Below, piece by piece: positions 1 to 5,560 of a DNA stretch of 9,049 nt. The position numbers were made by a program, and so were the translations under genes. The stretch is from Pseudomonadota bacterium (GTDB lineage: Bacteria > Pseudomonadota > Alphaproteobacteria > Rhodobacterales > Rhodobacteraceae): the NCBI GenBank assembly GCA_027592105.1, contig JAQCLA010000091.1:1-9049 (forward strand), written 5' to 3'. The notes beneath the pieces were generated by a model. It made no database searches, was not told the DNA's origin, and worked only from the letters and a program-made list of their open reading frames with translations. Position 1 is the stretch's first letter. Each line of letters starts with the position of its first letter.

Positions 1-435
1 TTGCCATTGGAGCCTGCCCAGCGCGCGATGGCGCAAAGCCTGATCGCCGAGATGCATTCAGGCTTTGGCGCGCTGCGCAGTGCTTGCCCGATGAACCTAC
101 GCAATGCATGGGCGGGCTTCACCCCCTCCGCGGCGGTTTTGGCCGATCTTGCCCGGATCGAGGCGATTTGGAGTGCCGCCCGCGACCGTGCCGATGGACC
201 ATTCCTCTTTGGTGCCTATACGCTGGCCGATGTGTTCTATGCCCCCGTCGCCATGCGCATCGCGGGCTATGACCTGCCTGTGTCGGACCGCGCGCAAGCC
301 TATGTCGCGGCGCATTTGAACCATCCGCCGCTGCGCCAATGGCGCGCCTTGGGCCTGACGGATGGGCCGGAGCAGGCGACCTATGAGATGGGCCTGCCGC
401 GCCTGCCCTTTCCGATCACGCCACCGGAAATCTAA
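1..435 (+). CDS. Glutathione S-transferase family protein, C-terminal part (5' truncated by window edge)
   Basis: This is an open frame from the first base to a TAA stop at 433-435, giving 144 residues. The content matches the all-helical C-terminal domain of cytosolic glutathione S-transferases. The segment around residues 69-82 (FLFGAYTLADVFYAPVA) is the typical 'G-x-x-T/S-x-A-D' stretch, with the conserved N-capping Thr74 and Asp77. The thioredoxin-like N-terminal domain that binds glutathione is absent. Family members are usually about 200-230 residues, so the gene almost certainly starts upstream of the window; the TTG at base 1 is not a credible start. Family members conjugate or reduce substrates with glutathione in the cytoplasm, but the substrate cannot be inferred here. 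gshB, which makes glutathione, lies about 1.6 kb away on the opposite strand, which may be coincidence. The family call is firm; the subclass is not known. Confidence 0.85.
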   Translation: MPLEPAQRAMAQSLIAEMHSGFGALRSACPMNLRNAWAGFTPSAAVLADLARIEAIWSAARDRADGPFLFGAYTLADVFYAPVAMRIAGYDLPVSDRAQAYVAAHLNHPPLRQWRALGLTDGPEQATYEMGLPRLPFPITPPEI

Positions 436-444
436 CCCGTGGCA

Positions 445-484
445 TTTACCCTTGGTTAACGCTTGGCCGCTAAGTGTTAACCAT
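445..484 (+). promoter_or_regulatory. Putative CtrA-binding region upstream of comM
   Basis: Bases 445-460 read TTTACCCTTGGTTAAC. This fits the CtrA consensus TTAA-N7-TTAAC with one mismatch in the first tetramer and exact spacing. Bases 477-484 read TTAACCAT, identical to the CtrA half-site described in Caulobacter. The reverse complement of the half-site core (TTAACCA) also lies at 453-459. The half-site overlaps the likely comM start codon at 483. CtrA is the alphaproteobacterial response regulator that controls the cell cycle, flagella and, in Rhodobacterales, gene transfer agents and recipient ability. The sequence match is seen directly; binding and its direction of effect are inferred. 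A start codon so close implies either a very short leader or repression by occlusion. No convincing -10 element could be chosen. Confidence 0.45.
454..482. repeat. 11-bp inverted repeat in the GST-comM gap
   Basis: Arm 454-464 (GGTTAACGCTT) pairs with arm 472-482 (AAGTGTTAACC) around a 7-base loop (GGCCGCT). Ten of the 11 pairs are Watson-Crick; the other (461 with 475) is a G-U wobble in RNA. The repeat begins 19 bases after the GST stop and ends directly before the comM ATG at 483. It could be an operator with two facing TTAACC half-sites, a hairpin at the end of the GST mRNA, or a structure over the comM start region. No U-run follows, so a classical intrinsic terminator is unlikely. Confidence 0.6.
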
Positions 485-2021
485 GTTCGACACAGCCCGC
501 GCCGAAAGCCTCGCCCGTATCAATACCGTCGCTTTCGAGGGGCTCGAGGCGCGCAGGGTCGAGGTGCAATGCGCCATCACCCCCGGTGTTCCCGCCTTTG
601 CAGTGGTGGGCCTGCCTGACAAGGCGGTGTCCGAGGCGCGCGAGCGGGTGCGCACCGCGCTCTCGGCCATGGCGATCGCGCTGCCCTCCAAGCGCATCAC
701 CGTGAACCTCTCGCCCGCCGATCTGCCCAAGGAAGGATCGCATTTCGACCTGCCCATCGCGCTGGCGCTTTTGGCAGCGCTCGACATCATCCCACGTGAA
801 AAGGTCGAAGAGGCGATGGCGCTTGGGGAACTGTCGCTGGACGGCAGCTTGGTTGCGGTCATCGGCGCGCTGCCCACGGCCCTTGCGGCAGGCGAGGATG
901 GGCGCGTGCTTTACTGCCCCCAAGGCTGCGGGGCCGAGGCCGCTTGGGTCGGGGCCACGACCGTTTACGCCGCCCCCGATCTGGCGCGGCTCATCGCCCA
1001 TCTGACCGAACGCGCCCCGATGGAGCCTGCCCGCCCCGGCGAGGTTGTCGCGACCGCCCATCTCAAATGCCTCTCTGAGGTGCGCGGCCAAGAACGTGCC
1101 AAGCGCGCGCTCGAGATTGCCGCCGCAGGTCGCCATCATTTGCTGATGGTTGGCGCGCCGGGGTCAGGAAAATCCATGCTCGCCGCGCGTCTGCCCGGTA
1201 TCTTGCCCGCGCTTTCAGCCCCCGAGGCGCTGGAAACCTCGATGATCCATTCGCTGGCGGGGCTTTTGGATGATGGCGGTATCTCGCGCACGCGCCCCTT
1301 TCGCGCGCCGCATCATACGGCCTCGATGGCGGCGATCGTCGGCGGTGGGCGGGGTGCCAAGCCGGGTGAGATCAGCTTGGCCCATAATGGCGTGCTGTTT
1401 TTGGATGAATTTCCCGAATATCCCCGCGCGGTGCTCGAAACCTTGCGCCAACCCATCGAGACGGGCGATGTGGTGGTGGCGCGCGCCAATGCCCATGTCA
1501 CCTATCCTTGCCGGTTCTTGCTGATTGCCGCCGCCAACCCCTGTCGCTGCGGCCAGCTTTACGATGCAGCGCAGGCTTGCGGGCGCGCGCCCTTGTGTGG
1601 GGCGGATTATATGGGGCGGATTTCCGGCCCCTTGATGGACCGCTTCGATCTGCGCCTCGAGGTGCCGCCGGTGGCCTATGCCGATCTCGACCTGCCCGCG
1701 ACCGGCGAGAAAAGCGCGGTTGTCGCCAAGCGCGTCGCTGCTGCGCGCGCCGTGCAGGCGGCCCGCTTTTCCGCGCTCGGCGCGTCAGCGCGGGTGAACG
1801 CCGATGCCGAAGGCACGCTTTTGGACCAGATCGCCACCCCCGATACGGCGGGAAAGGCCCTGTTGCTGCAAGCGGCCGAGCGCTTCAAACTAACCGCGCG
1901 CGGCTATCACCGGATCTTGCGGCTCGCGCGCACAATCGCTGATCTGGAGGGCGATGAAAACATCGGCCAACCCCATATCGCCGAGGCTGTGGGCTATCGC
2001 CTGATGGGCGGGGCGAGCTAA
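483..2021 (+). CDS. comM: YifB/ComM family Mg-chelatase-like AAA+ ATPase
   Basis: A 512-residue protein with the full ComM layout. The N-terminal ChlI-like domain (about 10-165) contains VVGLPDKAVSEARERVR and the 'NLSPADLPKEG' signature. The AAA+ core has Walker A GAPGSGKS at 224-231 and Walker B VLFLDE at 304-309, followed by the NPCRCG cysteine motif (Cys354, Cys356) with further cysteines and MDRFDLRLEV. The C-terminal Mg-chelatase domain ends the protein. ComM is a hexameric helicase that promotes branch migration when transformed DNA is integrated; in species without known transformation its role is less clear. The ATG at 483 is preferred. An in-frame GTG at 474 would add three residues, and neither start has a clear Shine-Dalgarno. 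The gene stands alone between the GST gene and the convergent gshB. A CtrA-like site and an inverted repeat lie immediately upstream, suggesting regulated expression. The family call is near certain; the competence role here is inferred. Confidence 0.93.
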   Translation: MFDTARAESLARINTVAFEGLEARRVEVQCAITPGVPAFAVVGLPDKAVSEARERVRTALSAMAIALPSKRITVNLSPADLPKEGSHFDLPIALALLAALDIIPREKVEEAMALGELSLDGSLVAVIGALPTALAAGEDGRVLYCPQGCGAEAAWVGATTVYAAPDLARLIAHLTERAPMEPARPGEVVATAHLKCLSEVRGQERAKRALEIAAAGRHHLLMVGAPGSGKSMLAARLPGILPALSAPEALETSMIHSLAGLLDDGGISRTRPFRAPHHTASMAAIVGGGRGAKPGEISLAHNGVLFLDEFPEYPRAVLETLRQPIETGDVVVARANAHVTYPCRFLLIAAANPCRCGQLYDAAQACGRAPLCGADYMGRISGPLMDRFDLRLEVPPVAYADLDLPATGEKSAVVAKRVAAARAVQAARFSALGASARVNADAEGTLLDQIATPDTAGKALLLQAAERFKLTARGYHRILRLARTIADLEGDENIGQPHIAEAVGYRLMGGAS

Positions 2022-2029
2022 GGCTTAGC
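2017..2029. repeat. Perfect palindrome holding both stop codons of comM and gshB
   Basis: Bases 2017-2029 read GCTAAGGCTTAGC: two perfect 6-bp arms around one central base. The comM TAA (2019-2021) lies in the left arm, and the gshB TAA (2025-2027, read on the - strand) in the right. The two genes thus end symmetrically, with three bases between them. With a one-base centre it cannot form a good RNA hairpin without opening several pairs, and no T-run follows on either strand. It is therefore not a convincing terminator. Confidence 0.55.
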
Positions 2030-2960
2030 CAAGCCGCGCCTCGATCGCCTCCCAAATGCGGGCGGCGACATTGACCCCATCGAAGCGTTCCAATTCCTGA
2101 ATGCCAGTGGGCGAGGTCACGTTGATCTCGGTCAGGTAGCCGCCGATCACATCGATGCCGACAAACACCTGCCCCATCTCTTTCAAACGTGGCCCGATAA
2201 CGGCACAAATCTCATGCTCGCGGGCGGTCAAGCCGATCTTTTCGGCGCGGCCACCGACATGCAGGTTCGAGCGCGTCTCACCCGCCGCAGGCACACGGTT
2301 GATCGCGCCCACGGGCTGTCCATCGACCAAGATGATCCGCTTATCGCCCTTGGCCACATCGGGCAGATATTTCTGCGCGATGAGCGGCTCGCGGTTCATG
2401 CCGGTGAACAGCTCATGCAGCGAATTGAGGTTGCGGTCGCTTTCGGGCAAGCGGAACACGCCCGCACCGCCATTGCCGTAAAGCGGCTTGAGGATGATAT
2501 CGCCATGGCGATCCTTGAAGTCGCGCAAGACCGACAGATCGCGCGCGATGGTGGTGGGCGGCGTCAGATCGGGAAAGTCGAGTACCAACAGCTTTTCGGG
2601 ATTGTTGCGCACCCAAAACGGGTCATTGACCACCAAGGTCTGGCCATTGAGCCGGTCAAGCAGATGGGTGGTGGTGATATAGCCCATGTCGAAGGGCGGA
2701 TCTTGGCGCAGCCAGACCACATCGACATCGGCCAGATCCAGATCGATGATCGGCCCCAAATGCGCATGATCCCCCTGCACACGTTGCACGCGCAAGCTAT
2801 GGGCGCGCGCCATGATGCGCCCTTCGCGATAGCTCAGGTGATCGGGGGTGTAGAAAAACAATTCATGCCCGCGCGCCTGCGCCTCTTCGGCCAAGCGAAA
2901 ACTGCTATCGGCATCGATATTGACCGACCCGATCGGGTCCATCTGAAAAGCGACCTTCAT
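2025..2960 (-). CDS. gshB: Glutathione synthetase (ATP-grasp)
   Basis: The 311-residue protein is the normal length for bacterial GshB. It ligates gamma-glutamylcysteine and glycine with ATP, the second step of glutathione synthesis, in the cytoplasm. The N-terminal MKVAFQMDPIGSVN (1-14) matches the family's 'MDPI' opening. RQDPPFDM lies at 85-92 and the NDP..VRN.PEKL block at 112-124. The ATP-grasp domain shows LKPLYGNGGAG (157-167) with Lys158 and the flexible glycine loop, and the Mg-binding EINVTSPTG at 278-286 (Glu278, Asn280). The ATG at 2960 is supported by GGGAG eight bases upstream on the - strand. It lies 72 bases downstream of yraN and probably shares the rsmI-yraN transcript. It converges with comM, the stops being three bases apart. 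No key residue appears to be missing. Confidence 0.96.
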   Translation of the reverse strand: MKVAFQMDPIGSVNIDADSSFRLAEEAQARGHELFFYTPDHLSYREGRIMARAHSLRVQRVQGDHAHLGPIIDLDLADVDVVWLRQDPPFDMGYITTTHLLDRLNGQTLVVNDPFWVRNNPEKLLVLDFPDLTPPTTIARDLSVLRDFKDRHGDIILKPLYGNGGAGVFRLPESDRNLNSLHELFTGMNREPLIAQKYLPDVAKGDKRIILVDGQPVGAINRVPAAGETRSNLHVGGRAEKIGLTAREHEICAVIGPRLKEMGQVFVGIDVIGGYLTEINVTSPTGIQELERFDGVNVAARIWEAIEARLG

Positions 2961-2968
2961 GCTTCAAG

Positions 2969-2973
2969 CTCCC
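2969..2973 (-). promoter_or_regulatory. Ribosome binding site of gshB
   Basis: On the - strand GGGAG (complement of CTCCC at 2969-2973) lies eight bases before the ATG at 2960. It supports this start and gives gshB its own translation initiation despite the gap after yraN. Confidence 0.6.
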
Positions 2974-2980
2974 GGGCTTT

Positions 2981-3009
2981 GCGCGACGCCCTTGTTTGGC
3001 CCGTCGCGC
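2981..3009. repeat. 8-bp inverted repeat between yraN and gshB
   Basis: GCGCGACG (2981-2988) and CGTCGCGC (3002-3009) form a perfect 8-bp GC-rich stem around a 13-base loop, within the 72-base gap between yraN and gshB. On the transcribed (-) strand the stem is followed by AAAGCCC rather than a U-run, so it is not a standard intrinsic terminator. It could stabilise processed mRNA ends or modulate gshB translation, since it ends about eight bases before the gshB ribosome binding site. In such GC-rich DNA it may also be chance. Confidence 0.4.
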
Positions 3010-3032
3010 GCCAAGGCGCAAGACCGGGCGGA

Positions 3033-3389
3033 TCATCCCGCCTGAAGCGCGTTGGGGATCACATCGATGCGCCCCATCCCATCGACCAAGGCAACGTCGA
3101 AACGCATCGGTGTCAGCGACCCTGCCCCGAAAAACCCAAGCGCCGCTTCGGCGCTGGCCAAAAGCCGCCTGATCTGGTGGCGCGTCAAATGCGCCACCGC
3201 CTGTGCGAAACTGCGCGAGGATTTGACTTCGACGAACACAACCTCCCCCGCCTTCGACAGGACAAGATCGATTTCACCGCCAGCACCGCGCCAGCGGCGG
3301 CACAAAAGGCGATAGCCCTCTGCGCGGTAAGCGGCCAAAACCGCATCCTCTGCTGCCTTGCCCGCAAGATAGGATTTCAAGCCACTCAT
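3033..3389 (-). CDS. yraN: YraN family protein (UPF0102), nuclease-fold
   Basis: A 118-residue protein typical of UPF0102/YraN. The start SGLKSYLAGKAAEDAVLAAY matches the family opening 'G..GE..A..YL...GY'. The core GGEIDLV (37-43) followed by VFVEVK (51-56) gives the restriction-endonuclease-like D-ExK set: Asp41, Glu54 and Lys56. The family commonly reads FVEVKTR; here it is FVEVKSSRS, a minor variation. The fold resembles Holliday-junction resolvases and predicts DNA binding or cleavage, but the physiological role is poorly established. The ATG at 3387-3389 overlaps the rsmI TGA (ATGA overlap), which implies translational coupling. Its neighbours rsmI and the divergent lpoA-like gene match the conserved yraL-yraM-yraN cluster of gammaproteobacteria. 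Family identity is firm; activity is not known from this sequence. Confidence 0.92.
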   Translation of the reverse strand: MSGLKSYLAGKAAEDAVLAAYRAEGYRLLCRRWRGAGGEIDLVLSKAGEVVFVEVKSSRSFAQAVAHLTRHQIRRLLASAEAALGFFGAGSLTPMRFDVALVDGMGRIDVIPNALQAG

Positions 3390-4282
3390 CCCGCATCCCC
3401 ATCCTTGAGCGCCAATGCGCGCTGATACACATCACGCCGCGGCAGGCCCAATGCCTCGGCCACTTCATTCGCCGCTTCCTTCACCCGCAGCCGACCCAAG
3501 GCATCGCGCAAGGCCGCATCGATATCGGCGGCGTCGGCCACCACGGCCAAGGGCCGCCCGACAACCAAGGCGATTTCCCCCTTCACAGGGGCCTCCGCCA
3601 GCGCGTCGCGCAGGCCACCCAATGTGCCGCGCCGCACCTCTTCGAAGCGTTTGGTCAATTCACGGCAAAGGGCCGCTTCCCGCGCTTCTCCCCAGGCTTC
3701 GCATAATTCACCTAACAATCGGTGAATGCGTTTGGGGCTTTCATAAAGCACAAGTGTCGCAGGCACCGTGCCGATCTCGTCCAACCAGCGTGCACGGGCA
3801 CCGGCCTGCGCCGGGGGAAAGCCTGCGAACATAAAGCGGTCCGATGGGAGGCCCGAGATGCTCAGCGCCATGATCGCAGCCGATGGTCCCGGTGCGGCGG
3901 TCACGGGCAAACCGGCGTCGATGGCGGACCGCGCCAATTGATAGCCCGGATCGGCAACCACCGGGGTGCCCGCCTCCGAGGCATAGGCGACGCTCTTGCC
4001 ATCGGCCAGCGCGCGCAGGATGCGCGGGCGTACTTCCGCCCCGTTGTGGTCATGATAGGCCAAAAGCGGCCTGCCACCCAGCTTGATGCCGTGTATTTCC
4101 ATCAGATGGCGCAGCGTGCGCGTATCTTCGGCGGCCAGAACATCGGCGCTGCTCAGAATATCAAGCGCGCGCAGCGTGATATCGCGGGCCGCCCCGATCG
4201 GGGTGGCGACGAGATAAAGCCCGGCGACCAAGGGCTTTTGCCGCGCGATCGCCGCATCGGCGGCCTTTTCGTCATCATGCAT
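3386..4282 (-). CDS. rsmI: 16S rRNA (cytidine(1402)-2'-O)-methyltransferase
   Basis: RsmI uses S-adenosylmethionine to methylate the 2'-OH of C1402 in the decoding centre of 16S rRNA. The protein belongs to the tetrapyrrole (corrin/porphyrin) methylase superfamily. From the ATG at 4282 it has 298 residues. GLYLVATPIGAARDITLRAL (21-40) carries the N-terminal signature, followed by AAEDTRTLRHLMEIHGI (50-66), AYHDHN (75-80), and ASEAGTPVVADPGYQL from residue 101 with the GTP-x(3)-DPG motif. Family members usually read SDAGTP; Glu replaces Asp here. An in-frame ATG at 4312 would add ten residues (MRGATGGTSP). Neither start has a clear Shine-Dalgarno, and the shorter form agrees better with the usual family N-terminus. 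It is first in a leftward operon, its stop overlapping the yraN start by ATGA, and it is divergent from the lpoA-like gene. Confidence 0.93.
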   Translation of the reverse strand: MHDDEKAADAAIARQKPLVAGLYLVATPIGAARDITLRALDILSSADVLAAEDTRTLRHLMEIHGIKLGGRPLLAYHDHNGAEVRPRILRALADGKSVAYASEAGTPVVADPGYQLARSAIDAGLPVTAAPGPSAAIMALSISGLPSDRFMFAGFPPAQAGARARWLDEIGTVPATLVLYESPKRIHRLLGELCEAWGEAREAALCRELTKRFEEVRRGTLGGLRDALAEAPVKGEIALVVGRPLAVVADAADIDAALRDALGRLRVKEAANEVAEALGLPRRDVYQRALALKDGDAG

Positions 4283-4396
4283 CGGTGAGGTCCCGCCCGT
4301 CGCGCCGCGCATCTTGCCGGCATCGTTTACTTGTCACCGCGAACGCCTTAGCCTAGGCCCGTAGGAATGGCAGCGTCCATCGGAGGTGAGTGTGCG
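4283..4396. promoter_or_regulatory. Divergent intergenic region between rsmI and lpoA-like gene
   Basis: These 114 bases must hold the promoters for both divergent transcripts unless they lie inside the genes. On the + strand TTGTCA at 4331-4336 matches the -35 consensus at five of six positions. The hexamer 17 bases further (4354, TAGGCC) matches a -10 box poorly, as is common in high-GC alphaproteobacteria. If used, transcription would begin near 4366, which fits the lpoA-like start at 4397 rather than 4367. No clear - strand promoter was found for rsmI. Confidence 0.25.
4382..4386 (+). promoter_or_regulatory. Ribosome binding site that sets the lpoA-like start
   Basis: GGAGG at 4382-4386 lies ten bases before the ATG at 4397. 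It is the best Shine-Dalgarno in the window and argues against the upstream in-frame ATG at 4367, which has none. The shorter start also gives a proper lipoprotein signal peptide. Confidence 0.75.
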
Positions 4397-5560
4397 ATGA
4401 TTTCCGCTTTGCGTCTTTTCCGCAAGCCCTTGCGGCTTGTCAGTCTGTTTGGAGCAATAGCTCTGCTTGCGGCCTGCCAAGGCACCGGTACGGGTGCCGG
4501 CCCGCGTGTGGGTGGCCAGACCGTTCAGGTGGCGATGCTCTTGCCCATGAGTTCGCAACAAGGCGGTGACGCGGTCATCGCACGCAGCCTCGAGAATGCC
4601 GCGCGCATGGCGGTGGCCGACCTGCAGGGTGTCACGATCGAAATCACCGTCTACGATACCGCCGGCCAAGCTGCGACCGCGGCCAATGTCGCGCGTGAAG
4701 CGGTGGCCGCTGGCGCCGATGTCATCGTCGGCCCCTTGCGCTCGGATGCCGCCGCCGCCGTCGGTGTGGCTGTCGCCAGTTCCAATATCGCGGTCTTGAG
4801 CTTCTCCAACAATACCGAGATCGCGGGCGGCAATGTCTTCGTCTTGGGTCATACCTTTGCCAATACCGCCGCGCGCGTCGTGTCTTATGCCGCCTCGCAA
4901 GGGCGCAACCGCATCGTGGTGGCTCATGCGCAGAACCTCGCCGGGGATGTGGCGCGCGACGCCGTCTTGCGGGCAGCGCAAGCCTCGAGCGCCAATGTCG
5001 TTTCGGTCGTGCCTTATGAGTTCTCGCAAACCGGTGTGATCGAGGCCGTGCCGCGGATCGTGACCGCGGTCAATGAAGGTGGCGCGAACGCGCTGATGAT
5101 GACGGCCGACAGCGCGGGCGCCTTGCCCTTCTTGGCGCAGCTTTTGCCCGAGAACGGCCTCGATGTCGGTGCGGTACGGATGATGGGTCTGACGCGCTGG
5201 GATACGCCGCCGCAAACGCTGGAGTTGTCGGGGCTGCAAGGCGGCTGGTTCGCCGTGCCCGACCCGCAGGCCACGGCCGATTTCAACGCCCGTTACGCGG
5301 CCACCTATGCCGGCCCACCGCATATCCTTGGTGCCTTGGGTTATGACGCGATTCGTGCCGTGGGCGAGACCACGGCCGCCACAGGGCGGCTTGGTACCGG
5401 CGATCTCACGGCAAGCTCTGGTTTTCAGGGCGCGAACGGGGTATTCCGGCTGCGCAGCGATGGCACGAACGAACGCGCCATGGCGATCGCGCAAGTGACC
5501 CAAAATCAGGTGGCCATGATTGACCCCGCCCCAAGACGCCTTGGCGGTTTCGGTTTCTGA
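4397..5560 (+). CDS. LpoA-like penicillin-binding protein activator, periplasmic-binding-fold lipoprotein
   Basis: The 387-residue product starts with a lipoprotein signal: basic residues (RLFRKPLR), a hydrophobic stretch, then the lipobox LLAAC with Cys27 as the predicted lipidated residue. A Thr/Gly-rich linker follows. The rest is a type 1 periplasmic-binding (leucine-binding-like) fold. It opens with VQVAMLLPMSSQQGGDAVIARSL and continues with GADVIVGPLRSDAAAAV and VLSFSNNTEIAGGNVF. E. coli LpoA has a TPR-like N-terminal domain plus such a fold and activates PBP1A at the outer membrane. This protein has only the second domain, as is usual for alphaproteobacterial members. The divergent rsmI and nearby yraN match the yraL-lpoA-yraN context, which favours this role over a nutrient ABC-transporter binding protein; no permease or ATPase genes are adjacent. 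The last 41 bases overlap glnD. Fold and lipoprotein nature are firm; a PBP partner is inferred. Confidence 0.85.
   Translation: MISALRLFRKPLRLVSLFGAIALLAACQGTGTGAGPRVGGQTVQVAMLLPMSSQQGGDAVIARSLENAARMAVADLQGVTIEITVYDTAGQAATAANVAREAVAAGADVIVGPLRSDAAAAVGVAVASSNIAVLSFSNNTEIAGGNVFVLGHTFANTAARVVSYAASQGRNRIVVAHAQNLAGDVARDAVLRAAQASSANVVSVVPYEFSQTGVIEAVPRIVTAVNEGGANALMMTADSAGALPFLAQLLPENGLDVGAVRMMGLTRWDTPPQTLELSGLQGGWFAVPDPQATADFNARYAATYAGPPHILGALGYDAIRAVGETTAATGRLGTGDLTASSGFQGANGVFRLRSDGTNERAMAIAQVTQNQVAMIDPAPRRLGGFGF
5508..5513 (+). promoter_or_regulatory. Ribosome binding site of glnD inside the lpoA-like gene
   Basis: AGGTGG at 5508-5513 lies six bases before the TTG at 5520. The in-frame codon just before that TTG is TGA (5517-5519), so no earlier glnD start is possible. 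Together these make TTG 5520 the most plausible start. Confidence 0.5.

Noticed and set aside
474..482. GTG at 474 as the comM start
   Set aside because: It would add only three residues, has no better ribosome binding site than ATG 483, and falls inside the right arm of the inverted repeat. It cannot be fully excluded.
470..1139. - strand open frames opposite the 5' part of comM
   Set aside because: They overlap the conserved N-terminal domain of ComM and show no family resemblance.
2214..3425. + strand open frame of 403 codons opposite gshB and yraN
   Set aside because: It spans two well-supported - strand genes and the gap between them, and its translation lacks domain features. Third-position bias fits the - strand genes.
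4283..4312. ATG at 4312 as the rsmI start
   Set aside because: The extra residues MRGATGGTSP have no family counterpart I recognise and no ribosome binding site precedes them. ATG 4282 gives a more usual N-terminus, though the evidence is not decisive.
4367..4396. ATG at 4367 as the lpoA-like start
   Set aside because: It has no Shine-Dalgarno, would put ten extra residues before the lipoprotein signal, and would place GGAGG inside the coding sequence; ATG 4397 fits better.
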